From Pollenia angustigena (lineage: Eukaryota; Arthropoda; Insecta; Diptera; Polleniidae): a stretch of DNA of 64,000 bases. The position numbers and the translations under genes were made by a program. The stretch is taken from contig OV884056.1 in the NCBI GenBank assembly GCA_930367215.1, forward strand, positions 247,407,127-247,471,126, read 5' to 3'. Below, piece after piece: positions 21,021 to 33,104 of the stretch. The notes under the pieces are model-generated. The model did not search any database and had not been told where the DNA came from. It worked only from the letters and a program-made list of their open reading frames with translations. How positions within the stretch are numbered: position 1 is the stretch's first letter; the number at the start of each line of letters is the position of its first letter.

Positions 21021-23485
21021 ATATCTTTGCGAACAAATATTTTCCGATTTGAAATACATTTGCTCAAAACAACGCAATAAATTAACATCCGCAAACCTAA
21101 AAAATGTTTTGTTGTTACGAAACTGCAATATAAATTTAGAAGATATTATTGGTAAATAAAAGTATTTATTATAGGCTAGTAAAATCTTCTCTTTTTATAA
21201 TGGTGGTAAATACTTACAGAATATTTTTAAACTTAATATTTGCATTAGTATGAGCAAATGAATTTTCATTGTTAGAATTCGCAAAGGTATGTTGAGCGAA
21301 AAACGAAAAATATTGGAAAGAAGTATTAGGTTGTAAAAAGACTTCAAATATTGTGAACTGCGCAATTTTTCCAAAAAATAAGCAAAGTTTCTGAGGTTTC
21401 AAATTAAATTTATTTAAATAATAACTGATTGTGTCTGTCCATAACTCAACATTTTTCGATAATTGTATTATTATTTATTGCTTTTAAGTCTTCATAGCAA
21501 TAAATGTAAGTTAACTTTAAATGGTCTGATGAAAAATGAATGGAAAGCATGAACTATATTTCCTCGCATAATGCTGGCCCTGGTGTTTGCATCGCCCTTT
21601 CATGAAAATGTTTTGTAAGTTTTAATACCTTATCTGATTCCCAACAATTTAATCGAACATAGATGACCCTTAGAAAAGGTCTTTAATAAGGCCTCGCAAC
21701 CGCATATTTCGCCCGCTGGGCATGTAAGAGATAAGAGTAATCTCACCAACACAATCATAATTGACATCACTGGTTAAAATAAATGTGCTTAGGACATAGT
21801 TGTACAAAAGGGTATTAAATTAAAAGTTTATGGTACTGCCAACCGAGAAAACGTTTATTGTGAATGAAATGTAGAAAAATAGCACTAATGTGATCTGGTA
21901 GCTTGCTGTTGCTTGCTATGACAAATGGAAATTTTAATGGAGATTTGAAAACCGTTTGGAAATTTAGCGTCTAAAATGGTGATAAGTTTTGGGCAAGGAA
22001 AGGCTATTTAAAGTAATATGATAGGAAAATATCGCCATTGTTGTGCTAACGATTGAGCAAATAAGATACGGATTTGAGTGGATGTAACGTTTTATTTGAA
22101 ATTAAAATTTATAAAAGTTGTTCGCTTAATAGAAGAATAACGATATTTCTATTTAACGTGAAGTAAAAATATTATAAAATTGAGATAATAGGTAATTGCG
22201 TAATAGGTAAGAAGAGAAATAAAGTGTTTAAATAAAGATGAAAAATTAAAGGAAAATAAAATCGTATATAATAGGCACATTTCCATTGCTAACTGCTATC
22301 TGTGGCTCTCAGGGTGCGTCAAAGGCTATTTCAATAAGCACTGTACAATACCTGTTTTAAAAAAATTTAAGGTTTGGAAGCAGTAATGAACCAGCTTTAA
22401 ACAGGTAATCCGTAGCGCAATAATTTATATAAAGGCCCGAGGCAGTAAGAACGGCCATTTGCTAGTATTTAAAAAAAGAGAACGGCGAGTAAAACGAATA
22501 AAGGAAATATTATAAAAAGAATATATAGTTTAAGTTAGAATAAGTGTATGTAGGGTACTTTTGTGTTAATTACATGTTTTTTTTTTTTTTTGTGAGGGTA
22601 TTTTGTTTAATTGGCCTTAGCTGTTTCTGTAGCCTTCAGGCAGGGAATTTGTAAAGTACAAATCTGTCGTCGGTATTTTGTTTTTCCTTGGATTGAAGTA
22701 GGGAAAAAAGACCGCCTAAGTGAGCTCCTTTAGGTAGGGTGTAATAACGTTAAGAAGAAGAAATATGATATTTAAGTAGATAGTGAACTTCACAGATTCG
22801 TAGTACAGAAGGGTATAAAAAAGAGTTTGTTTTAAAGGCATTTCGTTTTTATAATTAATCGTGTTAAGATACAGATTTGGGCAAAACAATCTAGCCAAAT
22901 AGGTCATGTAATAGAGTAGTATTTATTAAGTGATTGATGTTATGTTAAGTGATTTTTAGTTGTAGTCAAGAGTTTTTTTTTATATATAATTTTTTTTTGT
23001 AGGTATTGTTTTAAAGTAGCAAAAAGAATCAAAAAGTTTGAATTGGTTAAAAGACACCATTTGTTCGAGTTTAGATCATTAGTTTTTTTTTAAATAAATT
23101 ATGTGAATATTTATAATCCTTAAAACAGAATTATGTTTGTGCTTTAAGTCTTTCGTTTTGGATTTGGTAAAAGTGTGAGGTAAGTGTGGGTGAATGAGTG
23201 TGTGTACAGGGGACACAAATGAACTTGGCGGGAGCAGAAACGTATCCTAGATTGGGAGGGCAAGTGGGGGACAAGGTCACATCGTCCTTCCTCATAAGTG
23301 TTACCCATTTCCGGTTTAAATTTGATGTTTGGCGATAAATTTTTTTTTTGTTTGCCGTCTCTTGCCATTCTTTTTTTTATTGTTATTGTCTCTGTGCTGT
23401 GGTTGTGGGTTGGAACCTACCCTGGTGATGAGTGTTGAGCTGGCTGGCATCACAACCAAAGTGACATTAGGGATACGTAACAATA
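21021..23485. other. Gene-free stretch; its right part is probably the E3 5' LTR
   Basis: No gene is supported. The right portion should contain the 5' LTR of E3, because a tRNA-Lys-like primer site begins at 23486, but I could not locate the outer LTR end. Sequence before about 22300 shows nothing recognisable beyond AT-rich DNA. Confidence 0.4.
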
Positions 23486-23495
23486 TGGCGCCCAA
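23486..23495 (+). other. Probable degenerate primer binding site of E3
   Basis: TGGCGCCCAA on the plus strand matches the first ten bases of the tRNA-Lys primer site found complete in E1, followed by diverged bases (ACTAAAAC). It lies about 1.05 kb before the E3 Gag start. E3 and E1 also share the Gag core, which supports the call. Confidence 0.5.
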
Positions 23496-24546
23496 ACTAA
23501 AACTTAGATAATCACATAATATACTGTACACCGAAGTATATGAGGATGAAATATGTAGATGGCCCTGGGTCAACAAGTAGGACTTGTTTATGAGCCGCAG
23601 GGTATTAGTAGACTAATGGGCTTTGTTGTGCTAGTTTTGGCTATATTGAGGGCAGGGTTTAAAATGCTATCGCCATATTAGCAAAAGCAGCCAAATTTTG
23701 CCTTTTTCCTATTTAAAAAAAAATCAAAAATAAAAAGCCGACAAGTTCCACTGCTAAAAAAGCCCACACTTTTCAAAAGCAGCAGCAAAATAAACACACT
23801 GTTTTTGAAAAGTAACCTTTTAATGGACACTGCTTTTTCCAACTATTGCTTTTTTAACAATAGCAAAAATTTCTTATTTGATGGAACTCAAAAAGCAACG
23901 GCAATAACTTTTCTGTTGTAGGAGAAAAAGATTAGAGGACTGTTGTGTTAGGGGTATTAAGAAAAGGTAACGTGGTATTTTTGGACTGAGGCGTATTTCC
24001 GTGATATGGTAGCCGATTTGGGCAATGATTCAGAATCGTGTAATACTGTACAATGGTGGCCTTTGGCATGTTTGAATATACTAGGAAAATTAAATTTTTT
24101 TTTTGTGCAATAGTAATCTTAAGGAAACACGACATTCAATATATAACACTCTCATCAAATTTATGAAATCCAAAAACAATTAAACTGTGTTTCATTTTTT
24201 TCTAATTTTTTTTTATACTTACATAGGTAATTGTGTTCTTTTAGTGTATCTAAACAATTATTCAATTTTAATTACATTTATCATTTGTTAATGTTCGTAG
24301 TAGATTTAGGACAAATTATTTAATTGTGATTAGATAAATACTATTTATTGGTAGGAAATTAATAAATTCATATTTCTTTTATATAAAGTTAGTGTTAGTG
24401 TTAGAATAGTTCAACAAAATAACCACTTATTATTGTTAGTGTTTAGTTACTAAACTTAAGTATTAGAAATTATTTTTTTTATGTTGTATGTAATTAGATT
24501 TTTTTTGAATAAGGTTTACTGTTTTTTTTTTGTATGTTCATATTTT
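23496..24546 (+). other. Presumed 5' leader of E3
   Basis: This AT-rich stretch lies between the probable primer site and the Gag start of E3. No gene is supported in it; short open frames here carry no domain. The length resembles the leader of E1. Confidence 0.4.
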
Positions 24547-25221
24547 ATGGCCGAATTTTCGGAAGTTCAGGAAAAGGAGAATTTAAGAAAATCGGACAGG
24601 TTAAAAAGGCATAGGGAAAGGAACGTTTCGTTTGACTTGAACCGTTCACCTCAAATTCAACCCAAATATAAAAGAAATAATAAGTCGTTAAGAATGGCAA
24701 ATAGAGCTGCTCAGATAAATGATCTTTCGGGGACAATCAATGTCCAACAGCAAAATACCGGCGCTTGACCTAAGAAGAGGGTGTATAATAACTCCAAAAT
24801 GGCTACATATAGCGCGGGTCAGGAGGAAATGACTCCTAGTGTTAGGAAAATGGTAGCAGATAGTGTTGAAGGGATGAAGGCTAGTCTAGATAGATCTTTG
24901 AACAAACTCATAGATGAGAAAATTGGTAGGGAAATGCAATGTACAAGAGAGTATAAATCTTTTGTCGGAGGCAGTCAGAACTCTTTCTGTTAGGGATCAA
25001 GTTCGCTCCGAAAACCCTGAAAATGTCTTTAGGCCGGAAGATGGTAGTCAACCTCCACCGTACGCTAGGGTTAGTAGATTTGACTTTACTCCACCGCCGG
25101 TCTCCGGTGCACAAAATGACACTTGGAGAATACGGGTGGATAAATTCGGACTAGAATTTAAGGGTGGTAATGATCAGTTATCAGTTGAGGAGTTTATTTT
25201 TAGATTAGAGCATATTGAGGA
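24547..25221 (+). pseudogene. E3 Gag, N-terminal half, interrupted
   Basis: The frame begins with ATG 24547 and a basic, Arg/Lys/Asn-rich region. An in-frame TGA at 24766-24768 stops it, after which the same frame resumes with VYNNSKMATYSAGQEE. A frameshift near 24930-24945 moves reading to another frame that holds a Pro-rich linker and then the Gag core: WRIRVDKFGLEFKGG and VEEFIFRLEHIE. The core is cut at 25222 by a 1.25-kb inverted-repeat element and continues at 26473. The core matches E1 Gag in order and spacing (RIDKWGILFDG and EDFVFRVE there). So three independent lesions affect this half of the gene, and E3 is dead. Confidence 0.75.
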
Positions 25222-26472
25222 CTTATATTCAATACCCGCCATACACCAATTATTGGAAAATGACTTTTAGATGGCAAATTGTTCACTGATGCCAGCTTTA
25301 TCTCTGACAAAAATTTCAGAAAAAAAATTAATATAAGTTCTTTTTTTTAAATATTTGTGATACCGCTATCAACCGCACGATTTTTTTTTAATGCAATACC
25401 CGCCATACGCCACACATTGGTTGAAGTTCATAGAACGAGCGGCAAAAAATAGAAGAAGTTGTTGAAGGATAATGAAACTTGGCACATAGGCATTTGTTTG
25501 AATCAAGCAAAAATGGAAAAATCAAAATGAATCGCCCACTTTTACGCCCACCCCCTATACAAAGTGAAAATTAAATTTTAACCTACGGCATTGTTTTTTG
25601 GCACATAGCATTTTTAAGCACTCGTAATCATTTGTGTAATATTTAAAAAATATCCGCCCACTTTTACGCCCACCTCCCATACAAAGTGAAAATTAAATTT
25701 TGACCACTCATAATCATTTGAGTGAAATTGGATTTCTGCCTTGATTTCTAATGCATCAACTCAATTTTCACAAAAAATAAATATTATAATTGTAAAATGG
25801 GCTCCTGAAAATATATACCTGATCACGCCCACCTCCCATAGAAAAAACAAATAGAAAAAACATGAATACGTAATTCAAGCATAGTCTTTTAATAATTTTT
25901 TAACATCATTATCGGGTTGCAGAGCAGTTAAATTAACAGTTAAATTATATGCATTTGCATACTGCTCAGTTACCAATCCAGCCTAGTAAATGGAAACATC
26001 TTCAAGATTTGAAGCCGGTTATACCACTAGAATATCATTACTTTTATGATAATTTAGTTCAGATGGAGTCAAAGTAATAAGGAGCAATGTGACAATGTCC
26101 AATTTGAATTACCTTTTTTAATTATGTTTATTTTTTTGTTATTGAATTCTTTTATGTTAGAAAAACGTTAAACAAATGCTTAATTTAATAAAATTACATA
26201 TTAGAGCAAAAAAACATATTTTTATTACTGTGCAATTACCGCTATACGCCATAAAAATATTTGAAGATTTCAGTTTGAAGACATCAACCATATCGCTACG
26301 AATAGATCTCGAGTTAAAAGTTCTACTTTTTTTATAAGGGTGACTTAGTAGTCATATTTAAAAAATATTATAGAAGAAAGATTAATTCATACCTTAAGAA
26401 TTTTCGAAAGAAGCAGTTTTTTCTCTCTCCTGAAAAATTGTATTTTGGCGGATGGCGGGTATTGAATATAAG
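25222..26472. mobile_element. Unclassified 1.25-kb DNA element with 21-bp perfect terminal inverted repeats
   Basis: The first and last 21 bases are perfect inverted copies, each containing TTCAATACCCGCCAT. TATA sits in both outer ends and may be a 4-bp target duplication; removing one copy plus the insert brings the two Gag halves into the same reading phase. The inside has no protein. It holds two direct copies of a block starting CGCCCACTTTTACGCCCACC (near 25543 and 25660), each followed by ATACAAAGTGAAAATTAAAT, a third partial block near 25825, and internal echoes of the terminus (25393, AATACCCGCCATACGCCA; 26239, CGCTATACGCCAT). It is a non-autonomous element. I do not recognise the family. 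Confidence 0.7.
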
Positions 26473-27227
26473 CCGTCGATATGCAACGACAATATAGAAT
26501 TCATTGGCAGGAGATTTTGCGGGATTTTCACCTCTTGGTTGCGGGGACGGTTCGACAGTGGTATTGGGCTCTACTTCAGACAACGGTTATTTCTGATTGG
26601 AGTACTCTTAGGTTAGCACTGTTGAATCGTTATAAAACGATCCGATCAAATTGGGAGTTAATGCAAGAGTTAGTGGAAAGAACACAGGTACCGGGCGAAT
26701 CAATGGATGACTATTTTCATAACCTTAAAATATTAAGAGCAAGATTAGAAGTTCCCGTATCGGAGGGTGAAATAATCAAAATAGCGAAACGGAATTTAAG
26801 GGAAAGTATTGCAAAAATTGTATACCCAATGAATGTATCTTCTGTGGAACAGCTACGGATGGAATGCTTAGAAGCCGAAAGGGTATTTTTGAGAAACAAT
26901 TCAAGAAATATGGTATCTCAACCAATTAGATCGCAAAAGTATATTAACGAGGTTACGGCAACTTTTGAGGAGGACGATCAGGCACAGCAAGTACACGAAT
27001 TAGCATCCATTAACAGGCCAACTAAATGTTGGAATTGTCAACAAGATGGCCACGTTTTTAAAGAATGTTTGTCCAGACAAAGAAATCTGTTTTGCTACAA
27101 ATGCGGCAGGCCAAACACAATAACGCCAAACTGTCCAATATGTAACAACGAACAGAAAAACTCTATGAGGGGCGCGGTTTTAGCGGGGAAGCCATGTTCG
27201 GACGATTATGCCCCGAAACAACTTTAA
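26473..27227 (+). pseudogene. E3 Gag, C-terminal half with zinc knuckles
   Basis: This stretch completes the Gag split by the 1.25-kb insert. It begins in the capsid core (RIHWQEILRDFHLLVAGT, then VRQWYWALLQ) and continues with the C-terminal capsid helices (GESMDDYFHNLKILRARLE). It ends with a zinc knuckle CWNCQQDGHVFKEC and a second Cys-rich motif CYKCGRPNTITPNCPIC. It stops at 27227 and overlaps the next frame, which is offset by -1. The sequence AGAAAAACTC near 27160 could be a weak slippage site. The protein would bind element RNA. E1 Gag offers the aligned core. Confidence 0.8.
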
Positions 27228-29040
27228 AACTTACTCCTAACTTTGCAAAAACTCGCCATTATTTACCCCTAGAGGAGCGAAAGGAAAACTATGCGAGGGT
27301 TAGAAACCAAATATTTGGCGACTTAGAACTCCTGAGGGGACGAAAAGGTACGGCAACATTACACGACCAGGGAACAGAAGGCTTATTGATGAATAAACCT
27401 GGGAATGATCGTAGCAGTGATAAAAAGGCAACAGAATCAACAAAATATGAATATATTCGTAGGCTAAGAAATGATTTTGTTGCTAGGAAACAAAAACGCA
27501 AAATTCTCGTTGACGCCGTTGGCCGATGTAGTGCCCGGGAGCGTCCGTCAGCCTGCTGGGGAAAAACTGTCGCGAAGTAATATCAGATCTGGGGGCAAAA
27601 ATAATGAGCATTTTTAGTAGAGTTAGTACGGCGAGTGGAACACAACACCGGATTTTAGGAAAAAGCGAATTAGAGGTAGAATATAATGGAAAGATGCAAA
27701 ATATCATGTTTTACTTGTGTCCGGATTTAGAACAGAAAATGTACCTAGGGGTAGACTTTTGGCAGGAGTTCAATATAGCGCCACAAATAGTCTCAACAGC
27801 AGAGATAATTTGGGAAATGGTCTGCAAAAATAATAGCGAAGATTTGCCATACAAATTAAACAAGCATATATTGACTCTACAACAGCAACAACAACTTGAA
27901 GAAACAGTAGAGAAGTTCCCCGCATTTGAAAAAATAGGTTTAGGGTGTACCGATTTAGAAAAGCATGAAATAAAACTAATAGAAGGCACTAATCCTGTGA
28001 AAGACAAACATTACCCTATCTCTCCTGCAGTTCAGACTATAGTGTATGCCGAGTTAGATAACATGATAAGGTTGAATGTTATTGAGGAGAGCAATAGTCC
28101 CTGGTCCAATAGGACCACAGTGGTAAAAAAACCGGGGAACAATAGGTTCTGTTTAGATGCCCGTAAGCTAAATGCAGTGACGATAAAGGATGCATATCCC
28201 CTACAGAACATAGACGGCATTTTAAGTCGTATAGATCAAACGCATTATATAAGCAGGGTCGACCTGAAATACGCCTTTTGGCAAATTGAACTGGAGGAGG
28301 AGGCAAAAGCTTACACAGCTTTTACAGTTCCAGGTCGACCGCTATATCAATTCCGCGTAATACCGTTTGGTTTATGCAAAGCGGCTCAGCGTTTGTGCCG
28401 CCTGATGGATAAGGTTATACCTGCGAGGTTAAAGCAGAATGTGTTTATTTATTTGGATGATCTCCTCATCATATTAGAGCAGTTTTCTACACATTTAAAA
28501 ATTCTGGGGGAAGTTTCTAAATGTCTACAAAGGGCAAATTTAACAATCGGCTTAAAGAAATCTCTATTTTGTTTCAAAGAGCTGCGCTATTTAGGTTTCG
28601 TAATTGGTGGAAGTATGCTTAAAACGGATCCAGAAAAAGTTAAGGCCATATAAAAGATTGCGCCACCGAAAACGCCAAGAGAAGTAAGAAGCTTTTTATG
28701 AACCGCTGGGTGGTATAGGCGCTTTATTAAAGATTTTGCTAGTATAGCAGCACCTATAACCGACACACTAAAAACGGGTTAAAAGTTCAGCATTACCCCC
28801 CAGGCATTAGAGGCATTCGAAACACTTAAAATTTCACTAACGACGGCTCCAGTTTTACGTCACCCAGACTTTAGTAAACCGTTTTTTATTCAGTGTGATG
28901 CTTCAGAGTATGGGGTTGGAGCAGTTCTTTTCCAAAAATGTGGACTAGAGGAAAATCCTATAGCATTTTATTCTCAAAAATTAAATAACTGCCAAAAAAA
29001 ACGACTTTGACATCGAACATCTCCGAGGAGCGGAAAATGT
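27194..29040 (+). pseudogene. E3 Pol: protease, reverse transcriptase and RNase H remnants
   Basis: A first frame (27194-27580) is a basic linker. A shifted frame follows with a protease-like region just before 27604 (a DLGA at the place of the usual D-[TS]-G, and later YLGVDFW), then the reverse transcriptase to 28653: FCLDARKLNAVT, RVDLKYAFWQIELEE, FRVIPFGLCKAAQRL and the active-site VFIYLDDLLII. After the TAA at 28653 the same frame continues through the connection and RNase H start (PPKTPREVRSFL, then FFIQCDASEYGVGAVLFQ) with further stops near 28700 and 28780. The RNase H domain has lost its middle: SQKLNNCQ near 28990 jumps to DFDIEHLRGAENVVADMLSR, which normally lies about 100 residues further on. 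This belongs to the gypsy group. It cannot be functional. Confidence 0.8.
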
Positions 29041-29041
29041 T

Positions 29042-29735
29042 GTGGCCGATATGCTATCGCGAATGCCAGGAGAAGAAATACAAATCGATAACGAATTTTT
29101 TGAGTTTGAAACCACTGCCTTTGAGGATGAAGATTATGTGCAACTACTGAAAAGTATCGAAGAAAACCGAGATAAACTACCTGACCTACATGTGGAAAAT
29201 GGAAAAATATACAAGAAAACAGGTTTTGAAAAAGTGGACGGTGAAGATCCAATCGCCTGGAAGTTGTGGATTCCTCAAGAAATTACACACAGCTTAATTG
29301 AAATGGCCCATAATAACGTCACAGCCGCCCATGGAGGAGTTAAAAAGACTCTGGAAAGACTCAGAAGGCTTTACTATTGGCCACGAATGGCGATTCAAGT
29401 ACAGCAATATATCCGGCAATGTCAAATTTGCAAAGAAACCAAATCTGTTTACCACAGTACTATGCCAACAATAGGGTGTGCAGTTCAGACCGACAGACCG
29501 TTTCAAAAATTATATGTGGATTTTTTAGGAAAATATCCACGATCTAAGAATGGCAACGCTTACATATTTATTGTAGTGGACCACTTTACGAAATTTGTTT
29601 TTTTGAAGGCAATGAGGGAGGCTACGTCGAAGAATGTTGTCCAGTTTCTTGTGCAGGAAGTATTTCAGAAATTTGGGTTACCTGAGGTTCTTCACAGCGA
29701 CAACGGTCAACAGTTTATATCAAAACAATTTGGGG
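29042..29735 (+). pseudogene. E3 integrase, truncated before the third catalytic residue
   Basis: The frame continues from the RNase H end. It contains a zinc-binding H2C2 segment (HGGVKKTLERLRRLYYWP, CQICKETKS), the first catalytic Asp in KLYVDFLGKY, and the second in LHSDNGQQF. It stops where a dispersed repeat beginning GGTTAGGTTAGGTTAAAG takes over at about 29736, so the catalytic Glu and the C-terminal domain are absent. There is no 3' LTR in the following sequence. The join to the repeat looks abrupt and without a target duplication, which suggests a rearrangement or a truncated integration of the repeat. Confidence 0.8.
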
Positions 29736-29989
29736 ATAGGTTAGGTTAGGTTAAAGTGGCCGGTCACAAAGACCCCGCATAGACCAAATAGGTCCCTAGC
29801 GTTACCACGCTGTACGATAGTCCATAGAAGAATATCAGAAAAAGGTCATTCCGATGTAATGGTACTCAGAGTACCCCACACTCTCTTGACGAATGCCAGG
29901 AGTCTCATTAACCCAATTCCGGAGACCTCCCCAAGACCTTGGAGGTAATGATCTCCCAGACAGTTCGCCCTGAGTGTGGAATAAGTGGA
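29736..29989. repeat. Dispersed repeat starting with TTAGG-like units
   Basis: After the integrase break the sequence reads GGTTAGGTTAGGTTAAAGTG and then a GC-richer stretch (CCGGTCACAAAGACCCCGC, GGTCCCTAGCGTTACCAC). I recall similar starts in dispersed repeats of other flies, but I cannot name the family. TTAACCC near 29908 could be a decayed piggyBac end for the neighbour to the right; this is weak. Confidence 0.4.
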
Positions 29990-30268
29990 TCAGTCCGTGA
30001 TCGTTTTCTTTTCCTTAATCTGGAAGAAATTGAGCAACTTTGGTTTTGCGACACCAGTGGCAATGAGGAAGAAGCTGCTGCATATATGGCTGAAGAGGAC
30101 ATCGTTTTTCTTGAAAATGACGCTTTGGAAATCCAAGAGGATGAGCCCATAGAAGTTGTAAGTGAAGGAACTAACCCTATAGAATCTAATGTAATTAAAA
30201 AGGCTCGCGTTGGTCGTAAAGCGGTACAAGTTGCTGTAGAGGATGAGCCAATTGCATCGACTTCAAAT
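29990..30268 (+). pseudogene. piggyBac-like transposase, N-terminal remnant
   Basis: An open frame shows FLFLNLEEIEQLWFCD and a very acidic region (EEEAAAYMAEEDIVFLEND, then EIQEDEPIEVVSEG) followed by a basic patch KKARVGRK. This resembles the acidic N-terminus of piggyBac transposases. It is broken at 30268 by LINE L1b and resumes in the same frame after the target duplication at 35006. The true start is not visible, and the domain is not diagnostic alone; the call depends on the Cys-rich C-terminus at 35.4 kb. The catalytic core (DDE-type) is missing altogether. Confidence 0.55.
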
Positions 30269-30429
30269 TTTTTTTTTTTTTTTGTCATTATTTTTTTTTA
30301 TTGAATCTTCATATATTAAATATGAACTAACAATAATTAATCAAATCTTAACCTAATACGTTATTTTATCTCCTGCCAGTGCCAGACAAAATTTTCTTCA
30401 TCACGGGTTATGTTCACTTTTATAGGTGT

Positions 30430-33104
30430 TTATCGCTCATCTAATTGGGTAAGTGCTGCAGTGTCTCTTCTTCTTAAGCGAGTGTGGCCGCCATGATTTA
30501 AAATATTTCGAGCTAGTGGATTTGGGTGTTGTTCAAGCCTTTTTAAATATTTTATTGCATATTTTGTAATCATAGATTTCACTAATGGCACATTGAGATC
30601 CTTATGAATGTTTGAGTTTTTAACATACCAGGGAGCGGCTGTGATTATTCGAAGAAGTTTATTTTGGCGCCTTTGAATTTTGTCGATATTAGAGGCCGAG
30701 GCAGTGCCCCATAGTTGAATACCGTAGCACCAGATAGGCTTTAAGATAGAGTTGTAAAGTAGAAGCTTGCAATCGAGACTAAGGACAGAATTTCTTCCAA
30801 TAAGCCAATGAATTTGAATGGCTTTTAGTTTCATTTGAGTTAATTTTGCCTCTATATGGCATTTCCACGTTAATCGCCGATCCAGATGTATACCGAGATA
30901 TTTAACATGCGAATGTTGAGGAATTATTTGATTATTGATTGTAATAGGGGGGCAAGATTCCCGGCGCAAAGTGAATGTTATATGTACACATTTTTGCTCA
31001 TTGACCATTATCCTCCATTGTCTTAACCATATTTCTAGTTGAAATATATGATGCTGTAAGTAACGCGATGCTTCATAACGATTTTCGTGGACGCTTAGAA
31101 AAGCTGTATCGTCTGCAAATGTTGAAGTTTGTGTGTAGTTGCTTGTTGGCATGTCCGAAGTATAAATTAAGTATAATAGGGGGCCCAGGATGCTGCCTTG
31201 TGAGACTCCAGCGGCAATGGGCTGAGGTGAACTTAAGAAATTTCCTTCTTTAATAATAAATTGACGACCGACTAAGTAGCTTTCTAGCAGCTTGTGTGTG
31301 TTTGCTGGTAAATTTTGCTTCAATTTGTGTAATAAGCCTTCATGCCAGACTTTGTCAAAAGCTTGCGAAACATCGATGAAGAGTGCTGAGCAATATTTAT
31401 TTTCTTCAAATGCTTTTCTTATGACATTTACTATTCGATGAGTCTGCTCGATTGTGCTGTGTTTTCTTCTAAATCCGAACTGATGGTTTGGAATACATCT
31501 ATTTTCACTTAAAATTGGTGTTAATTTTGAAACTAATAATTTCTCAAACAGCTTTGACATATTTGATAATAAGCGAATAGGTCTATAAGACTCAACTTTT
31601 GTATGATTTTTACCTGGCTTTGGTATCATGGTAACTAAGGAAACCTTCCATTTTTCAGGATAGTATTCAAGGCGTAAAATAGCATTAAAAATAAAAAGAA
31701 TAATTTTCTTTGCTATGCGAGGTAGCTCCAAAAGCATTTTATTACTGATTTTATCAATACCAGGTGCCTTCTTAGTGTTTAAGTCACAAATAGCCTTTTC
31801 GATTTCTCTTATCTCAAATCTGAGGGGAATAGCTGCTCTAGCATCAACAGGTGGTAACTCGACCGCAATATTGTGAGATATATTTGGTGTAAATACGTTT
31901 TTCAAATGATTTACAAACAGGTTTCCTTTTTCATTATCATTTCTTGCCCAACTACCATTCAAGTTTCTTAATGGTGGCTTAGATATAACTGGCCTTTTTA
32001 GATTTCTAGCTGCACGCCATAATGAGTAGTCAGATTGTGGAGTTGCATCAAGTTCCTTAAGATATTTTTCTAGAGAAGCCGTTTTCTGATTCTGTAGCAA
32101 CTTTCTTAGCCTTTTTGTGCATTCTTTTAATAAAATCTTAAGTTGCGGGGATCTGTAAAGTTGCCACTCTCTTCGAACTCTCCTTTTTTCAGTCAAGAGC
32201 CGCTCGACATCTGAAGAACATATTTTATTATTTTTAATTTTTTTGGGGGTAACGCTGGAGTGTTGAACAGCTAGTTTAAGATAACTGTCAAGGTTAACAA
32301 GAGAGAGATCCACATTCTCCGGTGTACTAAGCGGAATATTTTCTGTGCAATGGGCACTGAGAAATTTTTTATATTTTAACCAATTTATTTGTGTGGCTGG
32401 CGTCGCTAAGTAACCTGACGGAAATACAATTCTATTTGGGTTCGATATAGTAACAATTGTAGGTGTGTGGTCGGATGATAATTCTAAGGAAGCTTCAACA
32501 TGAATCGTTTCTGTGGGGATGTTTTTAACCACGCCAAAGTCGATAACATCTGGAATTTTTTGCTGATCAGTAGGCCAATATGTTGGTTGCCCGCTCGCGA
32601 CCACATTTAAACCCATTTTAGAGATTGTGTTAAACAAAACACGACCTTTTGGTGTTATAAGTCGTGACCCCCAGAAGGTATGTTTAGCGTTATAATCGCC
32701 AGCGGCCAGAAAACAGGGTCCTAATGATTTATAATATTTATAATATTGGCCTTCTGATATGGAAAATCTAGGTGGAGAGTATAAAGAAGAAATTACAATG
32801 TTTCGATTTAGCTCCTCAACACAAATAGTCGTTGCTTGCAGATAGTCTTCACGGTGATCACACATAATGTAGTGTTTGACTCGAGTTTTTATTAAGATGG
32901 CAGAACCTCCACAAGCTCTATCTCGAGGGTCCTTGGTATCATATAGTATAGTATACCATTGATTTTAAACGTATTTCTTGAGGTCAAATGAGTTTCAGAA
33001 ATCATCGTGACATCAATTTGTTTATTTTTAAGAAAGTATTCTAATTCATTTTTATGTTGGCGGATGCCGTTTGCGTTCCAAAAACCAATTTTTAAACAGT
33101 TCAT
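30430..33104 (-). pseudogene. LINE L1b ORF2: endonuclease-reverse transcriptase, one frameshift
   Basis: ORF2 begins at 33104 with MNCLKIGFWNANGIRQHKNE, an endonuclease start, and shows ISETHLTSRN. A frameshift near 32940-32965 breaks it. In the shifted frame the endonuclease continues through AAGDYNAKHTFWG and SSDHTPTIVT. The reverse transcriptase then carries SYRPIRLLSNMSKLFEKLLV, NHQFGFRRKHST, ALFIDVSQAFDKVWH, AGVSQGSILGPLLYLIY and the catalytic STFADDTAFLS. The last ~200 residues form the thumb and a basic C-terminus ending at 30430. No RNase H domain is present. The enzyme would nick target DNA and prime cDNA synthesis from the element RNA. Apart from the one shift the frame is open for about 880 codons. 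The start ATG overlaps the ORF1 stop (ATGA). Confidence 0.85.

Noticed and set aside
29736..29760. (TTAGG)n-like units, which are the telomere repeat of many insects
   Set aside because: There are only about three units, they begin a GC-richer dispersed repeat, and flies are known to have lost TTAGG telomeres.
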